Notes: a model not told the origin generated them from the letters alone. A stretch of 64,000 nucleotides of DNA from an uncultured Bacteroidota bacterium (GCA_937124965.1 CAKZLB010000040.1:1-64000), one strand, 5' to 3'; shown: positions 8,860-17,930, counted from the stretch's first letter. Numbers and translations are program-made.

Positions 8860-9594
8860 ATGAATTTAAAAAAGAGTATCCTTTTAGGGTTGTGTGTATC
8901 AGTCCTAAATGTAGTTTGCCGGGCACAGAATGGCGGGCTAAAAGTTCAAAAGAACCTTGGGTTTGTAAACAACAAATATGCGTTGAAACACAATCTAAAA
9001 CTCAATGCAATTTCATTGCCGATGACAAGCACTTTTTCTGACTATGACAAAATCCACACGAAAAGCAGTTCTATTCTACGTCACTATAGTCTAACTAAAC
9101 CGACTGGCTTTTCAACGTTTTCTTTTAATCAAACTACGTTTAGCACAGGACTGAATGAAGGGAAAACAGGTCGATCGTTTAAAGACAGACGAAACCTCTA
9201 TTCAAGTATGTGGGCATTCGCATCATTGAATTATATCTATGCGGACTTAATTGGTTTAATGGATAAAAATACCTTGGCTCAATATCAAAGTGGTGTTGTA
9301 AATGGTATTGACATAACTCCAAATTTCTTAGGTACTGCCGCTGTCTTTATGCAAGTTCCATTAGCAAATGTTTTCCTTCCTCAAATAATTAAAAATGAAA
9401 GAACCTTACGTTGGGTGCAAATTGCATCAGGCACGTTAATGACGCTTGTACAGTCGGGTACTTTGTTCGTTGGAAAACCATCTCCATCTTATGCCGTTTT
9501 TTCAGCTTTTGAGATTGCTGCGACCGCTTTTATAACTATTGACGCTCTAAAGTGGAAACCTAAGTCAACCAAAAAACCTTTAAGTTTTAAATAG
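8860..9594 (+). CDS. DUF6326-like membrane protein with exported N-terminal extension
   Basis: The 244-aa product starts with a signal-like helix (KSILLGLCVSVLNVV). About 85 residues of polar, Ser/Thr-rich sequence follow. A four-helix membrane domain from ~112 onward opens with SSMWAFASLNYIYADLIGLM. That domain is clearly homologous to the next gene's entire product. I recognise the domain as the DUF6326 type, function unknown. The extension would face the periplasm. It is divergent from the TolB-N/TPR/AraC gene, with 180 bp between them as a shared control region. One base separates it from the next gene. Confidence 0.7.
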   Translation: MNLKKSILLGLCVSVLNVVCRAQNGGLKVQKNLGFVNNKYALKHNLKLNAISLPMTSTFSDYDKIHTKSSSILRHYSLTKPTGFSTFSFNQTTFSTGLNEGKTGRSFKDRRNLYSSMWAFASLNYIYADLIGLMDKNTLAQYQSGVVNGIDITPNFLGTAAVFMQVPLANVFLPQIIKNERTLRWVQIASGTLMTLVQSGTLFVGKPSPSYAVFSAFEIAATAFITIDALKWKPKSTKKPLSFK

Positions 9595-9595
9595 C

Positions 9596-10000
9596 ATGAT
9601 CAGCAAAAGAGACCTACTCAGCGCATTGTGGGTGTTTGTTACCTTAAACTATCTGTACTGCGATTTAATCGGTTTGATGGATTCAAATCTATTAAACCAA
9701 TATCTAACCGGAAATGTTGAAGGTTTAAAAGTAGATGAAAGCTTTTTATTCTTTGCAGGTGTCTTAATGGAAATTCCAATTCTTATGGTCCTTCTTTCAA
9801 AACTCCTTAGAAAGAAGGCAAATTGCTGGGCAAACATTGTTGCAGGAACGATAAAAACAATATTAATGATAGTGACACTCTTTATTGGAAAATTAACGCA
9901 TTACTATCTGTTTTTTGCCTCTATTGAAATAGCTACAACGACATTTATTGTCGGTTTTGCTCTGAGATGGTTAAGACAAAAGAGCATTGATACGGTTTAA
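9596..10000 (+). CDS. DUF6326 family membrane protein
   Basis: A 134-aa four-helix membrane protein (LWVFVTLNYLYCDLIGLMDS, then PILMVLLSKLL, then TIKTILMIVTLFIGK, then FFASIEIATTTFIVGFAL). It aligns end to end with the C-terminal half of the preceding product, so the pair is a tandem duplication in which only the first copy gained or kept an exported extension. ATG at 9596 is one base after the previous stop, so the genes are coupled. The stop TAA (9998-10000) overlaps the opposite-strand stop of the Crp/Fnr gene (9997-9999). Function unknown. Confidence 0.75.
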   Translation: MISKRDLLSALWVFVTLNYLYCDLIGLMDSNLLNQYLTGNVEGLKVDESFLFFAGVLMEIPILMVLLSKLLRKKANCWANIVAGTIKTILMIVTLFIGKLTHYYLFFASIEIATTTFIVGFALRWLRQKSIDTV

Positions 10001-10575
10001 CGTTGTTGAGCGAGCTTTTTTCGTATTCTGCTAAGTGACTCAGGTTTTACTCCGATATAAGACGCAACGTGATATTGTGCAACTCGTTGAAAAATATCAG
10101 GTCTTGCAGCTAAAAGATTTAAGTATCGTTTTTCTGGCTTATCGGTAAGATGGGATACCATTTGCTCCTGTTGCTTCTTAAAAACAGTTTCCATTATTTG
10201 ACGAGATACTCGTTCAAATTTTGGGAATTGTTTGAACAAATTCACTGCTTTATCTTCATCACCCACAACAACTATTGTATCTTCTTCACAAAGCAAATTG
10301 TATTTCGAAATTGATTTTCCTTCAATGCTTTCGAAGTTAATAATCCATTGTTCTTCTGTGAAAAAGTTTGTAGTGACTTCATTACCATCTACAATTTTAA
10401 ATTGTCTAACAAGCCCTTCCATAATGAAAAAACTGTCGTTTTCATATTGTCCTTCTTTTATAAGGTAGCTTCCTTTTTTTTTATGACTAACAACCATACT
10501 TTTTGAAAGAATCTGGCTTTCGTCAGAAGTTAAGTTTGTAATCTTTTGTAAATAGTTTATGAGTCTATTGTCCAT
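9997..10575 (-). CDS. Crp/Fnr family transcriptional regulator
   Basis: A 192-aa protein with a cNMP-binding-type beta-roll (KKKGSYLIKEGQYENDSFFI, then MEGLVRQF) at ~30-110. A long helix and a short C-terminal HTH follow, with the recognition segment QYHVASYIGVKPESLSRIRKK. The YIGV(K/T)PESLSRIRKK signature is typical of the short Bacteroidota Crp-like regulators, which usually lack the cAMP-contact residues of E. coli Crp. It is convergent with the DUF6326 pair, with overlapping stop codons. A nearby target is not obvious. Confidence 0.85.
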   Translation of the reverse strand: MDNRLINYLQKITNLTSDESQILSKSMVVSHKKKGSYLIKEGQYENDSFFIMEGLVRQFKIVDGNEVTTNFFTEEQWIINFESIEGKSISKYNLLCEEDTIVVVGDEDKAVNLFKQFPKFERVSRQIMETVFKKQQEQMVSHLTDKPEKRYLNLLAARPDIFQRVAQYHVASYIGVKPESLSRIRKKLAQQR

Positions 10576-10707
10576 TTATTCGTGTCTTCTATGCGAGTAT
10601 AACCGTTTATCTTCAGTCTATGCAGTTTTGATAGGAATGAAACTGTGATTACCAAATCTCATTGTAACTGGGGTCTTTTCCATAATATGACGAAAATCGA
10701 TTCTCTG

Positions 10708-11742
10708 CTACTTTTTGTTTCTAATAATTTTAACAATCCTTCGATTAATAATTTCAGATAAGTTCCAATTGTATAGGTCAGGGTCCGTCGTGCTGTAAAA
10801 TTCAACAACAACAGCATCAATATCTTTGTGGTATTTAGCAAAACTCTGGTATCCAGGTACCCATCCAGCATGATCATATTTATAAATCGAAGAATATATT
10901 TCTTGTTCACCTTGATCAAACAAACTACCATCATTTAATGCCCGTAAAAAGATTCCCACGTCTTCCGCGGTAGCAATCATACCATTCTCTTCTTCCTTTA
11001 AATCGTATGGATGCCCAATGTGATAACCACTCATAACATTGTCCATAGTTACTTCGCTTAACGATCCAAAGGTATTGGTGAGGTTTAGCGGTTTTAGTAT
11101 TTCTTGTTTTATAAATTGAAAGTTGTCGTAACCAAGTGCATCATTCATTATCTTGTTAATTAACAAATAATTCGTGTTGCAATACTCGTATCCTTTGTCA
11201 GGTTTAAAATTGGCTGGTTTGTCTAAAATCAATGCCAAACTCTCTTGATATGTCTCGGTTGGAGCAGCCCAAAAATTTGGCGCATCCGTATAATTTGGTA
11301 TTCCACTCCTATGTCGTACCATCATCCGCAATGTGATCTTGTCTGCATATTCAATTTTACCTTTTAGTTCAGGCAAATAATCTGCGATTGTTTTATCTAA
11401 AGAAAGTCGTCCATCACTCACTAATTTGGTAACAGCTACTGCATCATAAAGCTTGCTTATACTTGCAATCTTAAAAAGTGCCTTTGGCTTAGCAGGAATT
11501 TTAGTCTCACGATTATGCCAACCACTGGTAAAAAATGCCGGTGCTTTACCAGTTTGGTCAACATAAACAATCATTCCATCAAATCCGTGGCTTATGGCTT
11601 CATCTACCTGTTCTTGTATCGAATCTGGCAATGGAAGTATCCATGCTTTAACCAAAAGCCATGGCACGAAAAACATTGAAATTACTGTTCCAACAAGCAG
11701 CAATATTCTTATAATCTGTTTTGCAGTTTTATTTTTTTTCAT
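10708..11742 (-). CDS. Membrane-anchored serine hydrolase, class C beta-lactamase-like (paralog A)
   Basis: The 344-aa protein has an N-terminal membrane anchor (~11-33), then a penicillin-binding/beta-lactamase fold. The nucleophile motif is S94-I-S-K97 in FKIASISK, the second motif is YCN in EYCNTNYLL, and the third is HAG in YDHAGWVPGY. The motif HRSGIPNYTD is typical of this family (PF00144). Family members act as esterases, D-aminopeptidases or peptidoglycan hydrolases rather than true lactamases. The catalytic domain should face the periplasm. It is strongly similar to 13543-14571, which lies 1.8 kb upstream on the same strand. Confidence 0.88.
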   Translation of the reverse strand: MKKNKTAKQIIRILLLVGTVISMFFVPWLLVKAWILPLPDSIQEQVDEAISHGFDGMIVYVDQTGKAPAFFTSGWHNRETKIPAKPKALFKIASISKLYDAVAVTKLVSDGRLSLDKTIADYLPELKGKIEYADKITLRMMVRHRSGIPNYTDAPNFWAAPTETYQESLALILDKPANFKPDKGYEYCNTNYLLINKIMNDALGYDNFQFIKQEILKPLNLTNTFGSLSEVTMDNVMSGYHIGHPYDLKEEENGMIATAEDVGIFLRALNDGSLFDQGEQEIYSSIYKYDHAGWVPGYQSFAKYHKDIDAVVVEFYSTTDPDLYNWNLSEIINRRIVKIIRNKK

Positions 11743-11803
11743 TTTCCGTTTCAGTCTTCACTTTTGCATAAGGTAGTAATACTTTTAACAAGCTCTCTTG
11801 ATA

Positions 11804-12730
11804 CTAATTACAGGTCGGGTTTAATTCCTGATAATCAGATTTCATAACATAGGGGGTTTGACTATTGTCAATTTTTATACAAGTTAGCTCTGGATTTCTA
11901 TCTACTCTTAAATCAATCAATGCTACGTTTTTGCTAACATCGAGATGCATAAGAGAATTACTTGAAATATAAAGATGTGTTAAACCAGTGTTATTTTGAA
12001 GGTTGATATGCTCAATTTTGTTACCAGCAAGTAGTAACGTTTCTAATGATGTATTGGTGGTAAAATCAACCGTTTGAAGTTTGTTCGATGGCATAAAGAT
12101 GTGCTGAAGATTTGTTGCTCTGTCAGTATTAATAGATAGTAAATCATTATGACTAATATGCAAAATTTCTAAAGATTCGTTGTGAATGCTAAAATCCTCT
12201 AGGTAATTCCAAGATAAATCCAAGTCCTTTAAATGAATCAAATTAGATAGTCCAACAATTGAACTAGGAGAATTAAATTCATTAGACTGAAGGTCTATAA
12301 AAACTAGACGTGTATTTTTGCTTAAATCTATTGTAGTTAGTTCATTAGCGGTTAAATATAGCGTATCCAACATTGTATTGCAGCTTAAATCAACATGTTT
12401 AATATTTTGCATGGCAGCAGACAAAAATGTTAAGTTTGTAAAACCTTCTATCCCTGTTAAATCATTAATTTTACCAGAATTATTATCAAAATTTAAATCT
12501 AAAGCACGAGTTCTAGTAGCATCTGTTTTTAACATGAGTTGGTTAACAATGCCGTCTGAATCTATACCGAGCTCAATTAATTTGGTTTCAAAGTGAACAT
12601 CTGGTATGCTCAAGTATCTATCAACGATTGGCTCTGTTGTTTCCTCCACACTTGAACATGATGAAATAAGTGACAACGTTGTACTCATGATTAGGTAGGT
12701 AATTACCAATTTGGAAGTGATTTTTTTCAT
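11804..12730 (-). CDS. Leucine-rich-repeat lipoprotein
   Basis: The 308-aa product begins with a lipoprotein signal ending in LISSC (Cys25). From ~75 to 300 it carries about ten 20-22-residue leucine-rich repeats, such as LDTLYLTANELTTIDLSKNT. The phase L..L.L..N.L is the one of Bacteroidota surface LRR proteins. Such proteins usually mediate protein or surface contacts outside the cell. There is no T9SS domain, so anchoring is by lipid. It lies between the two serine-hydrolase paralogs. Binding partner unknown. Confidence 0.85.
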   Translation of the reverse strand: MKKITSKLVITYLIMSTTLSLISSCSSVEETTEPIVDRYLSIPDVHFETKLIELGIDSDGIVNQLMLKTDATRTRALDLNFDNNSGKINDLTGIEGFTNLTFLSAAMQNIKHVDLSCNTMLDTLYLTANELTTIDLSKNTRLVFIDLQSNEFNSPSSIVGLSNLIHLKDLDLSWNYLEDFSIHNESLEILHISHNDLLSINTDRATNLQHIFMPSNKLQTVDFTTNTSLETLLLAGNKIEHINLQNNTGLTHLYISSNSLMHLDVSKNVALIDLRVDRNPELTCIKIDNSQTPYVMKSDYQELNPTCN

Positions 12731-12986
12731 TTTGTTTTGATTGCTTAATAGTTGTTTTTATCGATACTTTGTTACTAGAAATGATTGTTCTGACATTCTG
12801 CTAAATCCATTCTAACGTTCAACATTATAGGTGTTTAAGTGCAGGTTATCTTGAAAATTATTGACTGTCAATTTTTGTTGGTCTACGAGGAATTTAAGTA
12901 CGCTTGTTATTTCTTGGGAGGACAGTTCCTCAGAGGAGTATTGAGGTGAAAATATGACGAAATAATCCTGAAAATAACTGAGACGA

Positions 12987-13532
12987 TCACAATCGATAAC
13001 CAATATTAAATTGAAATGCCAGGTTTAAATCTATTTCATCAAAAAGTTCTTGACGTTTAAAAGCGTCGTAAGGGATTTTAGATGATTTATTATAAGTAAA
13101 AGCTCCAATACACACATTGGTACTTATAAATGAATTTTTAAATGGATTAATTTCAAAACCATAACCTCCGTGAACGAATAAGTAATTGTAGGAGGTAGGA
13201 AAGTAGTTTTGTATTGCCCGTTTTACGTACGATATTCGAGATACAAAGTACAAGTTGAATTTTTGATCGAATCCATTTGGAAAACGTTTGTAGTTTATCT
13301 CACCGCTCACCAACTTTTGAGTTGTTCGATTAATTGGGTTAAACCCAACCCCAAGTTCAAACTGATTTTTTCCTTTATAATAAAGTGCGCTAGGCACTAC
13401 TCTAACGGGGTAAAGTTCTCCGTCTATGTTGGAGTTAATGGCAAAGCCAATCCCTTTTGGAGATTCTTGCGATTGTCCAAAGCTGATAAATGGAATCAAT
13501 GCAAGTATGTTTATTAGAAGGTATTGTTTCAT
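12987..13532 (-). CDS. Predicted outer-membrane beta-barrel protein, unknown function
   Basis: I place the start at 13532 (MKQYLLINILALIPFISFGQ), giving 181 aa with a clean signal peptide. An upstream extension to 13571 would overlap the serine-hydrolase gene and put residues before the signal. The mature part alternates polar and hydrophobic residues in short strands (KNQFELGVGFNPINR, then KFNLYFVSRISYV) and ends in FQFNIGYRL, consistent with a small barrel. It starts 10 bp after the serine-hydrolase stop, so the two are probably co-transcribed. No family recognised. Confidence 0.6.
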   Translation of the reverse strand: MKQYLLINILALIPFISFGQSQESPKGIGFAINSNIDGELYPVRVVPSALYYKGKNQFELGVGFNPINRTTQKLVSGEINYKRFPNGFDQKFNLYFVSRISYVKRAIQNYFPTSYNYLFVHGGYGFEINPFKNSFISTNVCIGAFTYNKSSKIPYDAFKRQELFDEIDLNLAFQFNIGYRL

Positions 13533-13542
13533 TTTTTGTGTA

Positions 13543-14571
13543 TTACTGATTGTTTTCAATAGCACTGACAATTTTGTTATACGTTCTTTCTAGTTCTAAC
13601 CAAAACCACTCACGACTGCTTGTGTTTACAAACTGGACAACCACAGCATCAATATCGCTATGATACCGTGCTATGCTAGTATATCCGTTGAGCCAACCTG
13701 TGTGTTCATATGCGTAAACAGACGAATAAACAGCCTGTTCCTCTTTGTTGAGTAATGTGCCATCAATTAATGCTCTGAGGAAGGTCCCAACGTCCTCCGC
13801 CGACGCAATCATGGAGCCTCCAGGTCGTGTGTGGTCTATTGATTTTAGATCAGTCTCAGATCCCACAAAGTATCCACTCATAACATCATTCGAGTCGACT
13901 TCACTGTATAAATTAAATGTATTTGTTAAACCCAGTGGGATCAATATCTCGTTTGTGATATAATCATGGTGAGAGTATCCTAATGTTCTATCCAAAATCT
14001 CTGCAATCAAGAGATAATTAGTATTGCTGTAGGAGTATTTTTTATCAGGTTTAAAATCCGCAGGTTTATCATAAATCAACGACACTGTTGTAATGTAACT
14101 TTCATCCGTTCCAGTTTCAAAACTATCTTCAAAGATGTATTCTGGAATTCCACTGCGATGCTGTAACATCATTTTAAGCGTGATCTGGTCTGCATTTTCA
14201 ATTTTTCCGTTAACTTCAGGAATCAAACTCGAAAGAGATTGATCTAGCGACAAAGATTTATTTGCGACTAGTTTAGCAGTGGCTGCAGCAATATAAAGCT
14301 TGCTTATACTAGCTATTTTGAATAAATCGTGTGGATCAGCTGGTATTTGTTTTTTTCGATTGTTTAAACCAGCACTGTAAAACGACGACTTGCCGGCTTG
14401 ATTTACATATACAATCATACCGTCAAATCCTCCATCCACGGCACTTTCCATTTCCGCTTCAATTGACTTAGGAATATAAAATAATGTCTTAGTACAACCA
14501 GTTAAAATAATTGGAAACAGAATAACTCCTAAATAGAATCGGCCCCATTTTTTCACTTTTCCTTTATACAT
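13543..14571 (-). CDS. Serine hydrolase lipoprotein, class C beta-lactamase-like (paralog B)
   Basis: The 342-aa protein carries a lipobox LTGC (Cys26) instead of paralog A's transmembrane anchor. It shares all catalytic motifs: S88-I-S-K91 in FKIASISK, YSN in YSYSNTNYLL, HRSGIPEY, and HTG in YEHTGWLNGY. Sequence similarity to 10708-11742 runs along the whole length, so they arose by duplication. Expected location is the periplasmic face of a membrane. The promoter should lie in the 295-bp gap above it. Substrate unknown. Confidence 0.88.
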   Translation of the reverse strand: MYKGKVKKWGRFYLGVILFPIILTGCTKTLFYIPKSIEAEMESAVDGGFDGMIVYVNQAGKSSFYSAGLNNRKKQIPADPHDLFKIASISKLYIAAATAKLVANKSLSLDQSLSSLIPEVNGKIENADQITLKMMLQHRSGIPEYIFEDSFETGTDESYITTVSLIYDKPADFKPDKKYSYSNTNYLLIAEILDRTLGYSHHDYITNEILIPLGLTNTFNLYSEVDSNDVMSGYFVGSETDLKSIDHTRPGGSMIASAEDVGTFLRALIDGTLLNKEEQAVYSSVYAYEHTGWLNGYTSIARYHSDIDAVVVQFVNTSSREWFWLELERTYNKIVSAIENNQ

Positions 14572-14866
14572 AATACTCGATACCCAAATCGTTCATGGAA
14601 TACTACTTCCATAATTTTGGTTTTTATTATGAGGCGAAGGTATGTTGAAGGCGACCTTCAGTCGTTCGAGATTATAATATAGAACTTATTTAATAAACAT
14701 AGAGCCAAACGAAGAGTCATTTTCCAAATAGTTTCAGTGGATCACCAGTTTTTTAGGTGGTCCAAGGTTGTTTAAAAGCATGAGTTTCGGACAGCAAAGA
14801 AAGGTGTAAAATAGAAAAAACAGTAAGGGGCTTCTCAAACCCTTACTGTTCTCAAAATGAGTTTAG
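14572..14866. other. Intergenic region between AraC cluster and serine hydrolase genes
   Basis: About 295 bp without a supportable gene. The only clear structure is the terminator hairpin at 14819-14850. The part near 14580-14660 should contain the promoter of the serine-hydrolase lipoprotein gene, but I see no convincing -33/-7 pair. Confidence 0.5.
14819..14850 (-). terminator. Rho-independent terminator
   Basis: AACAGTAAGGG (14819-14829) pairs perfectly with CCCTTACTGTT (14840-14850) around a 10-nt loop. An A-run at 14815-14820 reads as U-run on the minus strand. It lies just downstream of the 169-aa membrane protein gene and ends the SDR-AraC-membrane-protein operon. Confidence 0.85.
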
Positions 14867-15376
14867 TTATTGTTTAATTTCAATATCCATCATTTTTAAT
14901 TCTTTATGGTAGTCTTCAATTCTTGCATGTGCAGTACCATCAACTATTAAAATGATTATCAACATGGCAATTGTTGTAATGCTAATTGCTCTCCAAGTTG
15001 GTGAGTTAGTAAAAATTAGTAATAAGGCAGCTAGGATAATTAGAATTGGAATAACCTTAAATACAACTTTGTATTCTTTTAAGGTACTCTCCGAACGATC
15101 AATTTCCGATTGATAAAAAGCCGGAACGTCATTATTATATTCCTTTTCAAATTGTTTAACCCTTGATTTATTGGTGTAAAATAATCCGAGTCCTATAGTC
15201 ATAAGTAACAAACCTGCAACTAATGTTGGAATGATGTATGCCTTGGCTAAGTCTGTCTTTCCTAACTGCCAAAAACCAATACTGGCGATTAAAAATACGA
15301 TTCCAATTACGATGAAAAAGCGTGTAGAGAATACCTCGGCTTTCGCCCATTCCGTTGCTAATTTTAATAATTTCAT
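14867..15376 (-). CDS. Four-helix membrane protein of unknown function
   Basis: A 169-aa protein with two hydrophobic helix pairs (about 20-67 and 103-148) separated by a charged, probably cytosolic segment (NKSRVKQFEKEYNNDVPAF). It ends in a short acidic/basic tail. I do not recognise a characterised family. It starts 3 bp after the AraC regulator's stop codon and is followed by a strong terminator, so it is the last gene of an operon SDR - AraC - membrane protein. That linkage suggests it belongs to the response controlled by the regulator. Confidence 0.65.
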   Translation of the reverse strand: MKLLKLATEWAKAEVFSTRFFIVIGIVFLIASIGFWQLGKTDLAKAYIIPTLVAGLLLMTIGLGLFYTNKSRVKQFEKEYNNDVPAFYQSEIDRSESTLKEYKVVFKVIPILIILAALLLIFTNSPTWRAISITTIAMLIIILIVDGTAHARIEDYHKELKMMDIEIKQ

Positions 15377-15379
15377 GTC

Positions 15380-16291
15380 TTAATTCAATTTATATTTTTC
15401 TCTATATTCCGTTGGACTTATACCTTCTTTCTTTTTGAATAATCTCGAGAAATAGGGTGGATATTCAAATCCTAGTTCGTATGCTACTTCAGAAATGCTC
15501 TTTTTGGGTTGTAATAGTATGTTTTTTGCTTCGTCCATTAATTGCAAGTGCAGATGTTCAGTAGCGGTCTTGCCTGTTTCCTTTTTCAACGTATCACTTA
15601 AATACCGTTGTGAAACTGATAATTCATTTGCAATTTGCTCAATGGTTGGGATACCTCTTTCTTGCGATTGACCTGACTCTACATAGTCCGTTAAGTATGA
15701 ATTGAAGCGTTCCAACAAGTCATTCGATATTTCCTTTCGATCTATAAACTGTCTTTCGTAGAAACGATTTGCATATTTTAACAAAGTGTTCAATTGAGAA
15801 ATAATAATTTCTTTACTGAATACATCTTGATTGTTGTGATACTCAACTTCAATATTTTCTACAATCGATTCTATTTGCTTTTCTTCTTTTGGTGAGAGAT
15901 GTAACGCTTCATTTACGGAATATGAAAAGAAACCATATTTCTTGATTTGATGGGCTAAATCCGTTCCTTTTAAAAAATCTTGGTGAAAGTTTATTGAAAA
16001 GCCTTTTTGCTCAAAAACAACACTATTGTCCCATTGTAAAACTTGACGTGGTGCAATAAATATCAAGGCACCATTCGTGAAATCGTATTTCGTTCTCCCG
16101 TAGTTTAAATCCCCTTGCACGTACTTCTTAAAACTGATAGTATAGCAATCATTAGTAATGGGTGGCGAACTCTCTCTAGGGCAGGGCAAACTTCCATCAC
16201 CTTTTGAGTTGAATACGCTTAACATTGGATGCTCTGGTCGAGGAAGTTCTAAATATTGTAAATACGATGACAAGGTTTTAAAATGTTGCAT
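15380..16291 (-). CDS. AraC family transcriptional regulator
   Basis: A 303-aa protein with an N-terminal cupin-like sensor part (ALIFIAPRQVLQWDN, typical of arabinose-binding-domain regulators) and a C-terminal AraC double HTH: PTIEQIANELSVSQRYLSDT, then SISEVAYELGFEYPPYFSRLF with KKEGISPTEYREKY. It is cytoplasmic. It begins 9 bp after the SDR gene's stop and precedes the membrane protein gene by 3 bp. It probably controls the SDR gene and itself. In Bacteroidota such AraC-SDR pairs are common; the inducer is unknown. Confidence 0.9.
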   Translation of the reverse strand: MQHFKTLSSYLQYLELPRPEHPMLSVFNSKGDGSLPCPRESSPPITNDCYTISFKKYVQGDLNYGRTKYDFTNGALIFIAPRQVLQWDNSVVFEQKGFSINFHQDFLKGTDLAHQIKKYGFFSYSVNEALHLSPKEEKQIESIVENIEVEYHNNQDVFSKEIIISQLNTLLKYANRFYERQFIDRKEISNDLLERFNSYLTDYVESGQSQERGIPTIEQIANELSVSQRYLSDTLKKETGKTATEHLHLQLMDEAKNILLQPKKSISEVAYELGFEYPPYFSRLFKKKEGISPTEYREKYKLN

Positions 16292-16300
16292 AATACTAAT

Positions 16301-17251
16301 TTAGATATTCCACGTTACACCTGTTTCTTTTTCTGATATTTCCCATAGTCGATTAGCAACAACTTTGTCTTTGGCGTGCGGCTCTAATTTATGTGCTCCA
16401 ACTGGACCAATCCAATTGCTTCGCCCCGTCGGACCGTAAAAGTCATTTTGGTCTAGGTCTGTTTCAGTGGCACACATCAATTGTGGATAAGCGCCTTTTT
16501 CTGCAGTTTGGGTTAGCGGGGATAGTTTCATTAGATTAAAGATCAGTTTCATCATAAAACTACCACTTGTATTTATTAAGTTGGTTCTTGAAGAACCTGG
16601 ATGACAAGCATAAGCTTTAACATCTGATTTGCCTGTTGCCTTTAACCTATCTTGTAATTCATAGATTGTCATAATCTGCGCAAGCTTGCTCTGACTATAA
16701 GCATTATTAGGCGTGTAATCTTTATCCCAATTCAAGTCATCGAATTTAATGGTTTTAAGACCCATATCATATCCCATACTTCCAACAGTTACAATGCGTC
16801 CTTTGGATTTCTCTATGCGTGGAAAAAGCAGTGCTTGCAGTGTAAAATTTCCAAAATAGTTAGTTCCCATTTGACTTTCCCAGCCATCTACGGTTATCGT
16901 TTGTGATGGTACTTGGGCAATTGCGGCATTGCAAATTAATGCATCAATTTGAGGTACTTTTTCTAGAACCTCTTTTGCAGCTTTTTTTACAGATGACTGT
17001 TCAGCTAAATCCATTTTTATTGCCAAAACGTCTATGTGATTGCCAAGTTCTTCTTTTAACGTTTTTATGGTGGCTTCTGCTTTTTTGGGGTTCCGATTAA
17101 GCATTACGACTTTTGCTCCTTTTGATAGCAAAATTTTTGCTGCTTCGAACCCTGTTCCGCTTGTTGTGCCGGTTATAACGTACGTTTTACCATTCAAATC
17201 CCCAATTCTGTCTGGTGTCCATCCGTTTCTACCAAATTGATTTATTGTCAT
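16301..17251 (-). CDS. Short-chain dehydrogenase/reductase (protochlorophyllide-reductase-like)
   Basis: The 316-aa protein has the SDR cofactor motif TGTTSGTG (28-35), the NAA motif (108-110), catalytic Ser158 and the Y185-x3-K189 pair in YSQSK. The extended length and the CHPGSSRTNL segment are typical of the reductases often labelled protochlorophyllide-reductase-like. No chlorophyll synthesis is implied here. It should use NAD(P)H on an unidentified carbonyl or alcohol. It is the first gene of the SDR-AraC-membrane protein operon. Confidence 0.88.
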   Translation of the reverse strand: MTINQFGRNGWTPDRIGDLNGKTYVITGTTSGTGFEAAKILLSKGAKVVMLNRNPKKAEATIKTLKEELGNHIDVLAIKMDLAEQSSVKKAAKEVLEKVPQIDALICNAAIAQVPSQTITVDGWESQMGTNYFGNFTLQALLFPRIEKSKGRIVTVGSMGYDMGLKTIKFDDLNWDKDYTPNNAYSQSKLAQIMTIYELQDRLKATGKSDVKAYACHPGSSRTNLINTSGSFMMKLIFNLMKLSPLTQTAEKGAYPQLMCATETDLDQNDFYGPTGRSNWIGPVGAHKLEPHAKDKVVANRLWEISEKETGVTWNI

Positions 17252-17419
17252 CGTTTCTTTTATTTTATACTACAAAGATGGGGGTGAGGTAATCCAAACT
17301 CGATATACAGATTTTCGAATGTTGTATACATTTTGGTTTATTTTAAATTGGTAGAACGTTTAACAAAAAACAGGAGAACGTTCACACAATCAATGCTTAA
17401 GTATTTAGCATCATAAAAA

Positions 17420-17447
17420 AACGGTTCGAGTGTGCACCCGAACCGTT
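17420..17447 (-). terminator. Rho-independent terminator after the doxX-like gene
   Basis: AACGGTTCG (17420-17428) pairs with CGAACCGTT (17439-17447). A run of seven A at 17414-17420 gives the U-tract on the minus strand. It sits downstream of the DoxX-family gene. Confidence 0.8.
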
Positions 17448-17534
17448 ACTTATTTTGAATGATGTTTTATGTTGCTAATATCTCTGAAACTAGATTATTA
17501 TTTTGATTTGTCGCATTAACGTGACTAATCAAAA

Positions 17535-17930
17535 TTACTTTGGTTGAATCGGAACTTTTTTAAACCTTCCCCAAGCCACAAAAGAAGCTAGAGCTAAAAG
17601 TATAAAATTGGGTACAGGAGGTTCGCTCTGAGTTATGTGATAGATAGCGGCCATTATCATCACTGTTGCCAGTCCTAGAGCGGCAATGGGTGTAAGTATT
17701 GGTTTGATTCTTAACAAAGCTGGAAGAACTAAGCCAATTCCACCGAGTAATTCACTGATGCCGATAAATCGCACCATACCTTCAGAAAACGCGTCGACAA
17801 ATGACATTCCATTGGCAGCCAGTTCATTTATTGGCATTGTAGTTTTCATTAGTCCGGCCATAATAAACGCGGCAGCAAGAAGCCCCTGTGCGATCCACAA
17901 GGCAATGTTGAGTCCTTTTGATTTTTTCAT
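17535..17930 (-). CDS. DoxX family membrane protein
   Basis: A 131-aa protein with four membrane helices in the DoxX arrangement. The first helix ends in AAFIMAGLMKTTMP, then comes a loop with GMVRFIGISELLGGIGLVLPALL, the most conserved DoxX stretch. DoxX-like proteins are linked to thiosulfate:quinone oxidation in archaea and redox or thiol stress in bacteria, but most are uncharacterised. It follows the short Crp/Fnr gene by 92 bp on the same strand, so the regulator may control it. Confidence 0.85.
   Translation of the reverse strand: MKKSKGLNIALWIAQGLLAAAFIMAGLMKTTMPINELAANGMSFVDAFSEGMVRFIGISELLGGIGLVLPALLRIKPILTPIAALGLATVMIMAAIYHITQSEPPVPNFILLALASFVAWGRFKKVPIQPK

Noticed and set aside
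10659-10934. Minus-strand frame overlapping the end of serine hydrolase A
   Set aside because: It overlaps a well-supported gene in another frame and shows no motif; it is a shadow.
12812-13003. Small minus-strand frame of 63 codons after the barrel-protein gene
   Set aside because: It starts with TTG inside the end of the upstream gene and has no family motif or clear signal, so a real gene is not supported.
10708-14571. Possible true beta-lactamases conferring resistance
   Set aside because: The motifs fit the broad serine-hydrolase/esterase family; the KTG motif is replaced by HAG/HTG, as usual in non-lactamase members.
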